From contig NZ_AFPK01000027.1 in NCBI RefSeq assembly GCF_000220525.1, positions 1 to 45,861 of the forward strand: a stretch of DNA of 45,861 nt. The letters run 5' to 3'. The translations under genes and the position numbers were made by a program. This DNA is from Ochrovirga pacifica (GTDB lineage Bacteria > Bacteroidota > Bacteroidia > Flavobacteriales > Flavobacteriaceae). Numbering within the stretch: the stretch's first letter is position 1; every line of letters begins with the position of its first letter. Below the pieces are notes generated by a model, which was not told the origin of the DNA, ran no database searches, and saw only the letters and a program-made list of their open reading frames with translations. Positions 18,711-29,049 of the stretch are shown here, in pieces.

Positions 18711-18762
18711 ATACTCATTACATATACTTTTTACTTTGTACTCTATAACTTAGTACTTATAA

Positions 18763-21700
18763 CTACTCTTCTAATCTTACGTCTAATCCTAAACCTTTCA
18801 ATTCGTGCATTAATACGTTAAAAGATTCTGGTAAACCTGGTTCTGGCATTGGTTCTCCTTTTACGATGGCTTCGTAAGTTTTGGCTCTACCAATTACATC
18901 ATCCGATTTTACTGTTAATATCTCTCGTAAGATACTTGAAGCTCCGTAGGCCTCAAGAGCCCAAACCTCCATTTCTCCAAAACGCTGACCTCCAAACTGA
19001 GCTTTACCTCCAAGTGGTTGTTGCGTAATTAAAGAATATGGTCCTATAGAACGTGCGTGCATTTTATCATCAATCATGTGACCTAACTTAATCATGTAGA
19101 TAACTCCTACTGTTGCTGGTTGGTCAAAACGTTCTCCAGTTCCTCCGTCGTACAAATAGGTATGACCGAATCTAGGAATCCCCGCTTCATCTGTCAATTC
19201 ATTAATTTGATCTAATTTTGCTCCATCAAAGATTGGTGTAGCATACTTTTGACCTAATTTTTGTCCTGCCCATCCTAACACGGTTTCATAAATCTGACCA
19301 ATGTTCATACGAGACGGTACCCCTAATGGGTTTAAGATAATGTCTACTGGCGTTCCATCTTCTAAGAACGGCATCTCTTCTTGACGTACAATACGAGCCA
19401 CAATACCTTTGTTTCCGTGACGTCCTGCCATCTTATCCCCTACTTTTAACTTACGCTTCTTAGCAATGTAAATCTTAGCTAGTTTCAACACTCCTGATGG
19501 TAACTCATCTCCAATAGTAATCGAGAATTTTTTACGTCTTAAAGATCCTTGTAAATCACTTACCTTAATCTTATAATTGTGAATTAATTCTGCTACCAAA
19601 TTGTTTATGTGGTCATCTGTAGTCCAAGAACCCTTTGTTAAATGAGTAAAGTCTGTTACAGAATTTAACATTTTTAAGGTATACTTTTTTCCTTTAGGGA
19701 ATACTTCTTCACCCAAATCGTTTTGTACACCTTGAGAAGTTTTTCCTGAAATTAAGTTAAATAACTTTTCTATTAAAGTATCTTTTAAAGATTCAAAATC
19801 ATGAGAGAATTGAGCTTCTAAAGCTTCAATCTGTTCTTTGTCTCTTACTCTCTTAGACTTATCTTTAACAGCTTTTTTAAATAATTTCTTACCAATTACA
19901 ACTCCTCTTAATGATGGAGAAGCTTTTAAAGAAGCATCTTTAACATCACCTGCTTTATCTCCAAAAATGGCACGTAATAATTTTTCTTCTGGTGTAGGAT
20001 CCGATTCTCCTTTTGGTGTAATCTTACCAATTAAGATATCTCCTGGTTTTACTTCTGCACCAATTCGAATCATTCCATTTTCATCCAAGTCTTTGGTAGC
20101 CTCTTCTGATACGTTTGGAATGTCATTGGTTAATTCTTCTGCTCCTAATTTAGTATCTCTTACCTCTAATGAATATTCATCAATATGGATAGAAGTAAAG
20201 ATATCTTCTCTTACTACTTTTTCAGAAATTACAATCGCATCCTCAAAGTTGTATCCTTGCCAAGGCATAAAGGCAACTTTCATGTTACGTCCTAAAGCCA
20301 ATTCTCCTTTTTGAGTTGCATAACCTTCACATAACACCTGACCTTCTTCAACAGTATCTCCTACTTTTACAATAGGTTTTAGGTTGATAGAAGTACCTTG
20401 GTTGGTTTTTCTAAACTTAATCAGATCATATGTAATTTCGTTAGAATCAAAACTTACTGATGCCTCTTCTTCTGTTCTCTCGTAACGAATGATAATTTTG
20501 TTTGCATCTACATAAATTACTTCTCCAGCTCCCTCAGCATTCATTAAAATTCTAGAATCTTTTGCAACTCTACGCTCTAATCCAGTTCCAACAATCGGTG
20601 CTTCTGGTCTTAATAATGGAACTGCCTGTCTCATCATGTTCGATCCCATCAAGGCACGGTTGGCATCATCATGCTCTAAGAAAGGAATCAAAGATGCAGA
20701 AATAGAAGCAATTTGGTTTGGAGAAACGTCCATATAATTTACTTCTTGTGGAGAAGATACTGGGAAATCTCCTTGCTCTCTTGCAATTACCTTTTCTGGT
20801 AAAATTTCACCATCGTTTCCAATGGAAATGTTAGATTGAGCAAACTTCATTCCTTCTTCTTCCTCTGCACTTAAATAAGATGGTTCTTCTGTTTCGTTTA
20901 CCTTACCGTCTTCTACCTTTCTATATGGTGTTTCAATAAACCCAAGGTTGTTTACTTTTGCATATACAGCCAAAGATGAAATCAATCCAATGTTGGGTCC
21001 TTCCGGTGTTTCAATCGGACACAAACGTCCATAGTGAGTATAGTGAACGTCACGAACCTCGAATCCAGCTCTTTCTCTTGACAAACCTCCTGGCCCTAAA
21101 GCAGACAAACGTCTCTTGTGCGTAATTTCTGCCAAAGGGTTGGTTTGATCCATAAACTGTGACAACTGGTTGGTACCAAAGAATGAGTTGATTACAGACG
21201 ATAAAGTCTTTGCATTAATCAAGTCAATTGGTGTAAATACTTCGTTATCACGTACATTCATACGCTCTCTAATAGTACGTGCCATACGAGACAAACCTAC
21301 TCCAAACTGAGCTGCTAATTGTTCTCCTACGGTACGAACACGTCTGTTAGATAAGTGGTCAATATCATCAATCTCTGCCTTAGAGTTTACCAACTCAATC
21401 AAGTTTTTAATAATGGTGATGATATCATTTTTTGTTAAAACTTTCTCGTCCAAAGACTCGTTTAGTCCTAACTTTTTATTCATTCTAAAACGTCCTACTT
21501 CACCTAAGTTGTAACGTTGCTCAGAGAAGAATAATTTATCAATAATTCCTCTTGCAGTTTCTTCATCTGGCGGCTCGGCATTACGTAATTGTCTGTATAT
21601 ATGTTCTACCGCTTCTTTTTCTGAGTTGGTAGGATCTTTTTGCAATGTGTTGTGGATAATTGCATAATCTGCAGATTCATTATCCTCTTTGTGTAATAAA

Positions 21701-22575
21701 ATTGTTTTTACACCCGTATCTACAATTTCATCAATATGTTCTTTTTCTAAAATAGTGTCACGATCAAAAACAATCTCGTTACGTTCAATAGAAACTACTT
21801 CTCCTGTGTCTTCATCTACAAAATCTTCGAACCATGTTCTTAGGACACGAGCAGCTAATTTTCTACCTAATACTTTTTTTAATCCTGATTTAGAAACTTT
21901 AACCTCTTCTGCCAAGTTAAATATTTCTAAAATATCTTTATCTCTTTCATAACCAATGGCACGGAAAAGAGTTGTTACAGGTAATTTTTTCTTTCTATCA
22001 ATGTAAGCATACATTACTTGATTGATATCTGTTGCAAATTCTATCCAAGAACCTTTAAAAGGAATTACTCTTGCAGAATACAACTTGGTTCCATTCGCAT
22101 GGAATGATTGACCGAAGAAAACCCCTGGAGAACGGTGCAACTGAGAAACGATAACACGTTCTGCTCCGTTAATGATAAAGGTTCCTGAATTGGTCATGTA
22201 TGGAATTGTTCCCAAATACACATCCTGAACGATGGTTTCAAAATCTTCATGTTCTGGATCTGTACAGTACAATTTTAAACGAGCTTTTAAAGGTAAACTG
22301 TACGTTAAACCTCTTTCGATACATTCTTGAAGAGAGTATCTTGGTGGATCTACAAAATAATCTAAAAACTCTAACACAAAATTGTTGCGTGTGTCAGTAA
22401 TTGGGAAATTGTCCATAAAGGTTTTATACAAACCTTCATTACTTCTTTCATCAGCCTTAGTTTTTAACTGGAAAAAGTCTTGGAAAGACTTGATCTGAAT
22501 ATCTAAAAAGTCCGGATATTCTGTACTTAGTTTGGCTGAGGCAAAGTTAACTCTTGTATTATTTTTCGTTGCCAA
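18763..22575 (-). CDS. rpoB: DNA-directed RNA polymerase beta subunit
   Basis: 1270 residues, standard for the phylum. The rifampicin region is visible ([33 protein letters not shown] in pieces), with the usual Gln, Asp, His and Ser/Arg residues of a sensitive type: [10 protein letters not shown] and [12 protein letters not shown]. Further signatures are [10 protein letters not shown] and the C-terminal [24 protein letters not shown] that contacts beta'. It begins after an attenuator-like spacer following rplL. Confidence 0.98.
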   Translation of the reverse strand: MATKNNTRVNFASAKLSTEYPDFLDIQIKSFQDFFQLKTKADERSNEGLYKTFMDNFPITDTRNNFVLEFLDYFVDPPRYSLQECIERGLTYSLPLKARLKLYCTDPEHEDFETIVQDVYLGTIPYMTNSGTFIINGAERVIVSQLHRSPGVFFGQSFHANGTKLYSARVIPFKGSWIEFATDINQVMYAYIDRKKKLPVTTLFRAIGYERDKDILEIFNLAEEVKVSKSGLKKVLGRKLAARVLRTWFEDFVDEDTGEVVSIERNEIVFDRDTILEKEHIDEIVDTGVKTILLHKEDNESADYAIIHNTLQKDPTNSEKEAVEHIYRQLRNAEPPDEETARGIIDKLFFSEQRYNLGEVGRFRMNKKLGLNESLDEKVLTKNDIITIIKNLIELVNSKAEIDDIDHLSNRRVRTVGEQLAAQFGVGLSRMARTIRERMNVRDNEVFTPIDLINAKTLSSVINSFFGTNQLSQFMDQTNPLAEITHKRRLSALGPGGLSRERAGFEVRDVHYTHYGRLCPIETPEGPNIGLISSLAVYAKVNNLGFIETPYRKVEDGKVNETEEPSYLSAEEEEGMKFAQSNISIGNDGEILPEKVIAREQGDFPVSSPQEVNYMDVSPNQIASISASLIPFLEHDDANRALMGSNMMRQAVPLLRPEAPIVGTGLERRVAKDSRILMNAEGAGEVIYVDANKIIIRYERTEEEASVSFDSNEITYDLIKFRKTNQGTSINLKPIVKVGDTVEEGQVLCEGYATQKGELALGRNMKVAFMPWQGYNFEDAIVISEKVVREDIFTSIHIDEYSLEVRDTKLGAEELTNDIPNVSEEATKDLDENGMIRIGAEVKPGDILIGKITPKGESDPTPEEKLLRAIFGDKAGDVKDASLKASPSLRGVVIGKKLFKKAVKDKSKRVRDKEQIEALEAQFSHDFESLKDTLIEKLFNLISGKTSQGVQNDLGEEVFPKGKKYTLKMLNSVTDFTHLTKGSWTTDDHINNLVAELIHNYKIKVSDLQGSLRRKKFSITIGDELPSGVLKLAKIYIAKKRKLKVGDKMAGRHGNKGIVARIVRQEEMPFLEDGTPVDIILNPLGVPSRMNIGQIYETVLGWAGQKLGQKYATPIFDGAKLDQINELTDEAGIPRFGHTYLYDGGTGERFDQPATVGVIYMIKLGHMIDDKMHARSIGPYSLITQQPLGGKAQFGGQRFGEMEVWALEAYGASSILREILTVKSDDVIGRAKTYEAIVKGEPMPEPGLPESFNVLMHELKGLGLDVRLEE

Positions 22576-22634
22576 AGGTGAAAAAATTTAGTTGTGAATT
22601 AATAATTCTATTCTTTTTCTAGCTTTTTTTGGGC

Positions 22635-22704
22635 TTGCGTAAACAAGAACTGTATAAACGCAAAAAATGGTTTAGGTCTAACCCGTATGGGAAAGACCTA
22701 AACC
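22635..22704 (-). terminator. Attenuator between rplL and rpoB
   Basis: On the minus strand an 11-bp perfect hairpin (GGTTTAGGTCT / AGACCTAAACC, 22669-22704) is followed by ATTTTTTG. A second inverted repeat (TTGCGT 22635-22640 / ACGCAA 22658-22663) follows and overlaps the T-run. A partial terminator here would set the known ratio of excess ribosomal protein to polymerase, as between rplL and rpoB in E. coli. Confidence 0.75.
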
Positions 22705-22727
22705 TATAAGGTTTTGAGTAGTAAAAA

Positions 22728-23108
22728 TTACTTCAACTCAACTTTTGCTCCTACTTCTTCTAATGAAGCTTTGATTCCTTCTGCCTCGTCTTTAGCGATT
22801 CCTTCTTTAATGTTAGATGGAGTTCCGTCTACTAATTCCTTAGCTTCTTTTAATCCTAAACCTGTTAATTCTTTAACAGCTTTTACAACTTTCAACTTAG
22901 AAGCACCAGCTTCAACCAATACTACATCAAATTCAGTTTTTTCTTCTGCAGCTTCACCAGCTCCAGCAGCACCACCTCCAGCAGCTACAGCTACAGCAGC
23001 AGCAGCAGGCTCGATACCGTACTCTTCTTTTAATATAGTTGCTAATTCGTTAACTTCTTTTACTGTTAAGTTTACTAATTGTTCTGCGAAATCTTTTAAT
23101 TCTGCCAT
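22728..23108 (-). CDS. rplL: 50S ribosomal protein bL12 (L7/L12)
   Basis: 126 residues. It has the N-terminal dimerisation helix ([24 protein letters not shown] in part), a flexible Ala/Gly-rich hinge ([20 protein letters not shown]) and the C-terminal factor-binding domain with [23 protein letters not shown]. It forms the ribosomal stalk that recruits translation factors such as the EF-Tu encoded upstream. It lies 48 bases after rplJ. Confidence 0.98.
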   Translation of the reverse strand: MAELKDFAEQLVNLTVKEVNELATILKEEYGIEPAAAAVAVAAGGGAAGAGEAAEEKTEFDVVLVEAGASKLKVVKAVKELTGLGLKEAKELVDGTPSNIKEGIAKDEAEGIKASLEEVGAKVELK

Positions 23109-23156
23109 TTTCTCGTTTCTTTAAAGTTTTTATATTAATTTATTTGTGCGCTTAAT

Positions 23157-23684
23157 TTATTCTGGACGCTCTGATAAAGTCTTAACGATTCCAGAAAGCT
23201 TTTGACCACCTGATTGTAAAGCTGATACAACGTTTTTAGCAGGTGATTGTAATAACGTAATGATGTCTCCGATAACTTCATCTTTAGACTTGATACTTAC
23301 AAGTGCTTCTAACTGATTATCTCCTACATATACAGCTTCTTCTACATAAGCTCCTTTTAACAAAGGCTTTTCAGATTTTGCTGACTTACGAAATTCTTTG
23401 ATTAATTTTGCAGGTGCATTCCCTACTTCAGAGTACAATACAGACGTATTTCCTTTTAAGATAGTAGGCAATTCTCCAAAGTCTTTTTCAGACTTCTCCA
23501 TTGCTTTTTCTAGCAATGTATTTTTTACAACAGATAATTTGATACCTGCTTTAAAACAAGCTCTTCTTAAGTTTGAAGTTGTTGCTGCATCCAATCCTGA
23601 AATATCAGCAATGTAAATTACTCCATTATCCTCTAATTGGCTTGTCAAATCTTCAATTACTTGAAATTTTTCTTCTCTTGTCAT
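23157..23684 (-). CDS. rplJ: 50S ribosomal protein uL10
   Basis: 175 residues. The N-terminal rRNA-binding domain includes IADISGLDAATTSNLRRACFKAGIKLSVVKNTLL; the C-terminal helix (LQSPAKNVVSALQSGGQKLSGIVKTL) carries the L12 dimers. It anchors the stalk and in other bacteria represses its own operon by binding the mRNA leader. Only 23 bases separate it from rplA, so a long leader like that of E. coli rplJ is not available here. Confidence 0.97.
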   Translation of the reverse strand: MTREEKFQVIEDLTSQLEDNGVIYIADISGLDAATTSNLRRACFKAGIKLSVVKNTLLEKAMEKSEKDFGELPTILKGNTSVLYSEVGNAPAKLIKEFRKSAKSEKPLLKGAYVEEAVYVGDNQLEALVSIKSKDEVIGDIITLLQSPAKNVVSALQSGGQKLSGIVKTLSERPE

Positions 23685-23707
23685 TGTGTATAAGTTTTAA
23701 CAGCTAA

Positions 23708-24397
23708 TTAAAGTGATTTGGTATCCAACTGAACTGAAGGAGACTGTGTACTAGAGATAAATGCACTCTTGATGTAAGTTCCTTTAGCCGCTGTTGGCTT
23801 CAACTTAATTATCGTTTGAATTAATTCATTTGCGTTTTCCGTCAATTTCTGAGCATCAAAAGAAACTTTACCGATAGCAGCATGAACAATACCTGTTTTG
23901 TCTACTTTAAAGTCAATTTTACCTGCTTTTACTTCAGAAACAGCCTTGCTAATGTCCATTGTTACTGTTCCTGTTTTTGGGTTAGGCATTAAACCTCTAG
24001 GTCCTAAGATACGTCCTAACGGCCCTAATTTACCCATTACAGAAGGCATTGTAATGATCACATCAACATCAGTCCATCCTGATTTAATTTTTGCTAAATA
24101 CTCGTCCAACCCAACATAATCAGCTCCCGCTTCTTTTGCTTCTGCTTCTTTGTCTGGAGTTACTAAAGCTAAAACTTTAACATCTTTTCCCGTTCCGTGA
24201 GGTAAAGTTACTACTCCACGAACCATTTGATTTGCCTTTCTTGGATCTACTCCTAAACGCAAAGCGATATCAACAGATGCATCAAAATTAGCTGATGTAA
24301 TTTCTTTTACTAAAGTAGATGCTTCATTCAAAGAATAAACTTTAGAACGGTCAACCTTAGCTTGAGCTTCTTTTTGCTTTTTTGTTAATTTTGCCAT
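23708..24397 (-). CDS. rplA: 50S ribosomal protein uL1
   Basis: 229 residues, normal length. Signatures are [27 protein letters not shown] and [18 protein letters not shown]. It binds 23S rRNA at the mobile L1 stalk and guides deacylated tRNA release. It is 18 bases after rplK, forming the usual L11-L1 pair. Confidence 0.98.
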   Translation of the reverse strand: MAKLTKKQKEAQAKVDRSKVYSLNEASTLVKEITSANFDASVDIALRLGVDPRKANQMVRGVVTLPHGTGKDVKVLALVTPDKEAEAKEAGADYVGLDEYLAKIKSGWTDVDVIITMPSVMGKLGPLGRILGPRGLMPNPKTGTVTMDISKAVSEVKAGKIDFKVDKTGIVHAAIGKVSFDAQKLTENANELIQTIIKLKPTAAKGTYIKSAFISSTQSPSVQLDTKSL

Positions 24398-24415
24398 GTC
24401 TTACTTGTCTATTAA

Positions 24416-24853
24416 TTAAAATGGAGCTTCTCCACTTACTGTTACACCCATTGATCTTGCAGTACCTGCAATCATTTTCATTGCCGACTCTACTGTGAAA
24501 GCATTTAAGTCTGGCATTTTATCTTCCGCAATAACTTTTACTTGATCCCAAGTAATATCTGCTACTTTTTTACGGTTAGGTTCTCCTGACCCCCCTTTTA
24601 GTTTTGCAGCTTCTAAAATCTGAACTGCAGCTGGTGGAGTTTTTACTACAAACTCAAAAGATTTATCCGAGTATACTGTAATAGCAACTGGCAATACTTT
24701 TCCTTGTTTGTCTTGAGTTCTTGCATTAAACTGCTTACAGAACTCCATAATGTTAACTCCGGCAGCACCTAAAGCAGGACCTACTGGTGGTGAAGGATTT
24801 GCTTGCCCTCCCTTTACCTGTAATTTTACAATCTTACTTACTTCTTTTGCCAT
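24416..24853 (-). CDS. rplK: 50S ribosomal protein uL11
   Basis: 145 residues. The N-terminal [20 protein letters not shown] and the C-terminal rRNA-binding [13 protein letters not shown] segments are conserved. The protein lies at the factor-binding centre and, in bacteria with RelA, is needed to signal stalled ribosomes, linking it functionally to the rel gene of this window. A 75-base spacer follows nusG. Confidence 0.98.
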   Translation of the reverse strand: MAKEVSKIVKLQVKGGQANPSPPVGPALGAAGVNIMEFCKQFNARTQDKQGKVLPVAITVYSDKSFEFVVKTPPAAVQILEAAKLKGGSGEPNRKKVADITWDQVKVIAEDKMPDLNAFTVESAMKMIAGTARSMGVTVSGEAPF

Positions 24854-24928
24854 TTTAATATAAAATTAAATTAAGCCTTGTACTTATAAGTTGGAAGCCA
24901 GCACAAAACTAAATTGTAACATTCTTAT

Positions 24929-25483
24929 TTATGATATTTTATCTACTTGCATATAGTTTAATTCTAATGGTGTTTTTCTTCCAAAAATCTTAACCATTAC
25001 TTCTAACTTACGCTTATCTTCGTGAATTACTTCGATTATTCCATCAAACCCATTGAAAGGTCCATCTACTACTTTAACGGTCTCACCAACAGTGTAAGGT
25101 ATTGCAACATTGTTATCTGCTTCTACAGTCAATTCATCTACTTTACCTAACATTCTGTTAATTTCACTTTGTCTCATCGGAACAGGATCTCCTCCTTTAG
25201 TTTCTCCTAAAAAACCAATTACTCCTGTAACCGCTTTTATTACGTGAGGAACTTCTCCACTTAAATTTGCCTGAACCATTACATATCCAGGAAAATAAAC
25301 ACGCTCTCTTGTACTTTTTTTCCCGTTACGTACTTGAACGACTTTTTCTGTAGGTACCAAAACCTGATCGACATAATCAGACAGACCAAATCTTGCTATA
25401 TCTTGTTCAATATAAGACTTGACCTTATTTTCCTGACCTCCGATTGCTCTTACTACATACCATTTCTTTACAGAATCAGCCAT
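24929..25483 (-). CDS. nusG: Transcription termination/antitermination factor NusG
   Basis: 184 residues. The NGN domain starts at KWYVVRAIGGQENKVKSYIE and includes RVYFPGYVMVQ. The KOW domain contains VGETVKVVDGPFNGFDGIIEVI. It binds the polymerase clamp to control pausing and couples to ribosomal protein uS10 or Rho. It is 9 bases downstream of secE. Confidence 0.97.
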   Translation of the reverse strand: MADSVKKWYVVRAIGGQENKVKSYIEQDIARFGLSDYVDQVLVPTEKVVQVRNGKKSTRERVYFPGYVMVQANLSGEVPHVIKAVTGVIGFLGETKGGDPVPMRQSEINRMLGKVDELTVEADNNVAIPYTVGETVKVVDGPFNGFDGIIEVIHEDKRKLEVMVKIFGRKTPLELNYMQVDKIS

Positions 25484-25492
25484 AACTACTTT

Positions 25493-25684
25493 TTACTTTA
25501 TAATATTAAAAAAACCTTCTAATGCCTTTTGAAAACCTTGATCTACAGCAAATACTACTACGGCAAATACAATAGTAAATACAGCTACTACTACAGTAGA
25601 TTTCTGAGCTTCTTCTTTAGACACCCAAGTCATTTCATCTTTTAATTCTGAAAATGACGACTTTACGTATTCTATAATATTCAT
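25493..25684 (-). CDS. secE: Preprotein translocase subunit SecE
   Basis: 63 residues, the short single-span form. An amphipathic helix (EYVKSSFSELKDEMTWVSKEEAQKS) precedes one transmembrane segment (VVVAVFTIVFAVVVFAVDQGF). It clamps SecY in the translocon. It is the first protein gene after tRNA-Trp and has its own promoter. Confidence 0.95.
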   Translation of the reverse strand: MNIIEYVKSSFSELKDEMTWVSKEEAQKSTVVVAVFTIVFAVVVFAVDQGFQKALEGFFNIIK

Positions 25685-25707
25685 ATTATTTTTCTTAAAA
25701 AGTGGTG

Positions 25708-25735
25708 CAAAGATATAAAATTATTCAACACGCAA
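25708..25735 (-). promoter_or_regulatory. Promoter of secE-nusG-rplKAJL-rpoBC
   Basis: On the minus strand TTG (25733-25735), 17 bases, then TATCTTTG (25708-25715), which agrees with TTG-N17-20-TAnnTTTG. It lies 23 bases before secE and downstream of tRNA-Trp. Confidence 0.6.
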
Positions 25736-25807
25736 ATAACTTTATATCTTTTTTTAATTTTCTTGTTAAAAAAAGGAACTATATAAAATATAATTCCTTT
25801 GTTTTTG

Positions 25808-25880
25808 CACGGGCGGAGAGGCTCGAACTCCCGACACCTGGTTTTGGAGACCAGTGCTCTACCAACTGAGCTACGCCCGT
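25808..25880 (-). tRNA. tRNA-Trp (anticodon CCA)
   Basis: Acceptor ACGGGCG/CGCCCGT, anticodon stem CTGGT/ACCAG with loop CTCCAAA (CCA), T loop TTCGAGC, discriminator G as in other tRNA-Trp. It lies between tuf and secE. Confidence 0.97.
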
Positions 25881-25910
25881 AAAAAAGGAGCTTAGCTTAT
25901 ACTAAGCTCC
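25881..25910 (-). terminator. Intrinsic terminator after tuf
   Basis: Perfect 9-bp arms GGAGCTTAG / CTAAGCTCC with a 6-base loop, then six Ts on the minus strand running up to the tRNA-Trp gene. It should reduce transcription from tuf into the tRNA-Trp-secE segment. Confidence 0.8.
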
Positions 25911-25935
25911 AAATATTATAATATAATCTTTATGA

Positions 25936-27120
25936 TTACAAGATTTCAGTAACCTGACCAGCTCCTACTGTTCTACCTCCTTCACGGATTGCGAAACGTA
26001 ATCCTACGTTCATTGCAATTGGAGAGTGTAAATCTACAGTAATAGTTAAGTTATCTCCTGGCATTACCATCTCTACTCCATCAGGTAAATTGATAGTTCC
26101 TGTTACGTCTGTTGTACGTACGTAGAACTGTGGACGGTAGTTGTTGTGGAATGGAGTGTGACGTCCACCTTCTTCTTTTTTCAAGATATAAACCTCTGCC
26201 TTAAATTTGTCGTGTGGAGTTACAGAACCTGGCTTACAGATCACCATACCTCTTTTGATTTGAGACTTTTCAATACCTCTTAACAAAATACCTACGTTAT
26301 CTCCTGCTTCACCTCTATCTAAAATCTTACGGAACATCTCAACTCCAGTAATAGTAGAAGTTAATTTTTCAGCACCCATACCAATAATATCAACAGCTTC
26401 ACCTGTTAATGCAACTCCAGTTTCGATACGTCCTGTAGCAACAGTACCACGTCCTGTAATAGAGAAAACATCTTCAATTGGCATTAAGAAATCTTTATCT
26501 ACTTCTCTTGTTGGCTCTTCAATCCATTCATCAACAGCATTCATTAATTCTAAGATTGTCTCAACCCATTTTGGCTCATCGTTCAATCCTCCTAATGCAG
26601 ATCCTTGAATTACTGGAGTATTATCACCATCGTAGTCATAGAAAGACAACAAGTCTCTAACTTCCATATCTACTAACTCTAACAACTCCTCATCATCAAC
26701 CATATCAACTTTGTTTAAGAAAACAACGATACGAGGAATACCAACCTGACGTCCTAACAAGATGTGCTCACGAGTTTGTGGCATAGGTCCATCAGTTGCA
26801 GCTACTACCAAAATAGCACCATCCATCTGTGCAGCTCCAGTTACCATGTTCTTTACATAATCGGCGTGACCTGGACAGTCAACGTGAGCGTAGTGACGTT
26901 TTTCAGTCTCATACTCTACGTGAGATGTGTTAATAGTAATACCTCTTTCTTTTTCTTCTGGTGCATTATCGATCGTATCGAAATCTCTTACTTGAGCTCC
27001 AGTTACTTTTGCCAATACAGTAGTAATAGCAGCAGTTAAAGTAGTTTTACCGTGGTCAACGTGTCCGATTGTACCGATGTTTAAGTGCGGTTTCGAACGG
27101 TCAAATGTTTCCTTTGCCAT
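25936..27120 (-). CDS. tuf: Elongation factor Tu
   Basis: 394 residues. The G-domain motifs are GHVDHGKT (19-26), the RGITIN effector segment, DCPGH and NKVDM; domains 2 and 3 follow with VGIPRIVVF and the aminoacyl-tRNA binding surface. It delivers aminoacyl-tRNA to the ribosome. It is preceded by four tRNA genes and followed by a terminator and tRNA-Trp. Confidence 0.98.
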   Translation of the reverse strand: MAKETFDRSKPHLNIGTIGHVDHGKTTLTAAITTVLAKVTGAQVRDFDTIDNAPEEKERGITINTSHVEYETEKRHYAHVDCPGHADYVKNMVTGAAQMDGAILVVAATDGPMPQTREHILLGRQVGIPRIVVFLNKVDMVDDEELLELVDMEVRDLLSFYDYDGDNTPVIQGSALGGLNDEPKWVETILELMNAVDEWIEEPTREVDKDFLMPIEDVFSITGRGTVATGRIETGVALTGEAVDIIGMGAEKLTSTITGVEMFRKILDRGEAGDNVGILLRGIEKSQIKRGMVICKPGSVTPHDKFKAEVYILKKEEGGRHTPFHNNYRPQFYVRTTDVTGTINLPDGVEMVMPGDNLTITVDLHSPIAMNVGLRFAIREGGRTVGAGQVTEIL

Positions 27121-27183
27121 GATTCTTAATTTTTATTCTTAGTTATATATTTAGTGTTTATTCTTAAAACCTTTACGATTTTG

Positions 27184-27256
27184 AGCCAATGACGGGATTT
27201 GAACCCGTGACCTCATCCCTACCAAGGATGCGCTCTACCAACTGAGCTACACCGGC
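27184..27256 (-). tRNA. tRNA-Thr (anticodon GGU)
   Basis: Acceptor GCCGGTG/CATTGGC (with G-T pairs), anticodon stem CATCC/GGATG with loop TTGGTAG (GGT), T loop TTCAAAT. It is the last tRNA before tuf. Confidence 0.96.
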
Positions 27257-27396
27257 AATGGTATATTTGATATTAAATACTCGAACATAAGACCCATCAT
27301 CTACTTCTTAACATCTCATATCTAAAATCCGATATAACTTTTTAGCTCTAAACAAAAACCATCTTATGAAGATAATTTTCTTAATGAACTTTTTTG

Positions 27397-27469
27397 AGCG
27401 GGAGACCGGGTTCGAACCGGCGACATTCAGCTTGGAAGGCTGACGCTCTACCAACTGAGCTACTCCCGC
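27397..27469 (-). tRNA. tRNA-Gly (anticodon UCC)
   Basis: Acceptor GCGGGAG/CTCCCGC, anticodon stem TCAGC/GCTGA with loop CTTCCAA (TCC), T stem CCGGT/ACCGG-type with loop TTCGAAC. A spacer of about 140 bases without recognisable features separates it from tRNA-Thr(GGU). Confidence 0.96.
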
Positions 27470-27499
27470 TTATTTCAACTTTAATAAAGTTTAAAATTG

Positions 27500-27581
<82 letters not shown>

Positions 27582-27633
27582 AATCCAATAATGTTATGGA
27601 ACTTAAACAAGTAATTACCTTCTTGTTTTCTTG

Positions 27634-27707
27634 AGCCGATGAAGGGACTCGAACCCCCGACCTGCTGATTACAAATCAGCTGCTCTAGCCAGCTGAGCTA
27701 CATCGGC
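27634..27707 (-). tRNA. tRNA-Thr (anticodon UGU)
   Basis: Acceptor GCCGATG/CATCGGC, anticodon stem GCTGA/TCAGC with loop TTTGTAA (TGT), T loop TTCGAGT. It is the first tRNA of the four-tRNA-tuf transcript. Confidence 0.96.
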
Positions 27708-27731
27708 TTTTTTGTTATGTTAACAAGCCAT

Positions 27732-27761
27732 AAAAAAACAGCCCGCTATCTTAACGGACTG
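27732..27761 (-). terminator. Terminator after hpf, overlapping the tRNA-tuf promoter start region
   Basis: On the minus strand CAGTCCG...CGGGCTG forms a 6-bp stem with one mismatch (27739-27761), followed by seven Ts (27732-27738). It sits 58 bases after the hpf stop and immediately after the promoter -7 box, where the tRNA transcript should start. Confidence 0.55.
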
Positions 27762-27791
27762 CAAATTTATAAAGTTTTAGATATCATGCAA
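27762..27791 (-). promoter_or_regulatory. Promoter of the tRNA4-tuf operon
   Basis: TTG (27789-27791), exactly 19 bases, TAAATTTG (27762-27769) on the minus strand: a full match to the Bacteroidota consensus, as expected for strongly expressed stable RNA and EF-Tu. Confidence 0.75.
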
Positions 27792-27818
27792 AAAAAACAT
27801 TAAATATTTTATCTTTTT

Positions 27819-28124
27819 TTATTGCTGCAACTCTCTTTCCTTTTCTTTGGTCTTCATTACCTGCCTTCTCATAGAGTCTACACACAAACTAATCCCTTCC
27901 TCAAAGGTCTTTGCTTCTTTTTTAACCATTAGATCATGATTGGGAACATTCAGTTTCAATTCTGTCACTTTGTTTTCTTTCTCGCTGGTCTGCTTCACCT
28001 TTAAAAACACTTCTGCATCTACGATTTTATCGTGGAATTTCTCTAAGCCTGCTACTTTCTTTTGCACAAAGTTTACCAAATCTTTGTCTGCTGTGAAATT
28101 TACGGATTGAATGTTTACTTTCAT
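27819..28124 (-). CDS. hpf: Ribosome hibernation promoting factor (short HPF/RaiA type)
   Basis: 101 residues from the chosen start MKVNIQSVNF at 28124. The fold of the HPF/YfiA family is seen in VNFTADKDLVNFVQKKVAGLEKF, ELKLNVPNHDLMVKKEAKTFEEGI and the C-terminal MRRQVMKTKEKERE. It binds the decoding centre of idle ribosomes. A start at 28145 would add seven residues and overlap the xerC-like stop; the internal Met fits the family and leaves a 4-base gap. It forms an operon with the recombinase gene. Confidence 0.9.
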   Translation of the reverse strand: MKVNIQSVNFTADKDLVNFVQKKVAGLEKFHDKIVDAEVFLKVKQTSEKENKVTELKLNVPNHDLMVKKEAKTFEEGISLCVDSMRRQVMKTKEKERELQQ

Positions 28125-28128
28125 ACAG

Positions 28129-29022
28129 TTACTTTTTTGTGGCATTTCTAGGGTGTGCCTGGTTATATACTTGTTTTAACTTTTCTAAGCTATTGTGCGT
28201 ATAAACTTGGGTAGCAGCTAAACTAGAATGCCCTAGCAATTCTTTTACTGAGTTTAGATCTGCTCCATTATTTACCAAAGTCGTTGCATAGGCATGCCTT
28301 AATACATGTGGACTTTTAACTTGCTTAGTGGAAGTCTCACTAAAATATAAATTTATAATTCGATAAACAAGTGAACTGTACAATTTAGCTCCTCTTTTTG
28401 TTACAAAGAGCGAACTGTCTTTTGTATCAATCTGACTTCTAAGTTTTAAATAACAAACCAACTCTTCCACAACTGCATCATAAAGCGGAATCATGCGCTG
28501 CTTGTTTCTTTTTCCTGTAACTTTTATGGTTTTGTTAGATAATTCTAAATCTTCTATTCTTAAGCCAATCAATTCTGCTTGTCTTATTCCTGAAGCATAC
28601 AAAAGATGTATCATCATTTTGTTCCTATATTTTTCAAACTCAGACAGTCCTTTCACCTCTAAAGTTAGTGCTGCTTCTATTTCCTGTTCTGAGAAAGGAA
28701 TCATTACTTTTTTTTCTTCGTTTAAGCTTTTTTGCTGTTCTACTGGGTTTTGATGGAGTTCTTCTATTTTTTGCAGAAATTTATAAAATGCTTTTAACGA
28801 ACTTAACTTTCTATTGATACTCCTGTTGCTTAATTGCTTCTTTTTAAGAAACACTACCCAAGATCTTACTACATCTTTATCTACTTCCAAACAGTCTACT
28901 AAAGCCGTATTTCTAATATACACTAAAAAGTCTTTGATGTCTTTTTGATAAGCGGTAACAGTATGGCTGGAATTCTTTTTTTCCAAGCTCAGATAATCAA
29001 TAAATTTTTGAAGTAATTCCAT
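28129..29022 (-). CDS. xerC: Tyrosine recombinase, XerC/XerD type
   Basis: 297 residues, typical for Xer. The N-terminal SAM-like core-binding domain covers about residues 1-85. The catalytic domain has R in YASGIRQAELIGL, K in VTGKRNKQRMIPL, H and R in SPHVLRHAYATTL, H in ELLGHSSLAATQ and the nucleophile Y in QVYTH: a complete set. Context with rpsU, hpf and tuf speaks for the chromosomal dimer-resolution enzyme, not a mobile-element integrase; XerC versus XerD cannot be decided here. It is downstream of rpsU after a terminator. Confidence 0.88.
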   Translation of the reverse strand: MELLQKFIDYLSLEKKNSSHTVTAYQKDIKDFLVYIRNTALVDCLEVDKDVVRSWVVFLKKKQLSNRSINRKLSSLKAFYKFLQKIEELHQNPVEQQKSLNEEKKVMIPFSEQEIEAALTLEVKGLSEFEKYRNKMMIHLLYASGIRQAELIGLRIEDLELSNKTIKVTGKRNKQRMIPLYDAVVEELVCYLKLRSQIDTKDSSLFVTKRGAKLYSSLVYRIINLYFSETSTKQVKSPHVLRHAYATTLVNNGADLNSVKELLGHSSLAATQVYTHNSLEKLKQVYNQAHPRNATKK

Positions 29023-29049
29023 AAAACAATCTTAATAACTGGAAGATAC

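Noticed and set aside
28125..28145. Longer hpf start overlapping the recombinase gene
   Set aside because: The family starts at MKVNIQSVNF; the extension has no conserved residues and overlaps the upstream gene.
28129..29022. Tyrosine recombinase as sign of a mobile element
   Set aside because: Size, motifs and neighbours (rpsU, hpf, tuf) indicate a housekeeping Xer protein; no att repeats, cargo or transposition genes are seen.
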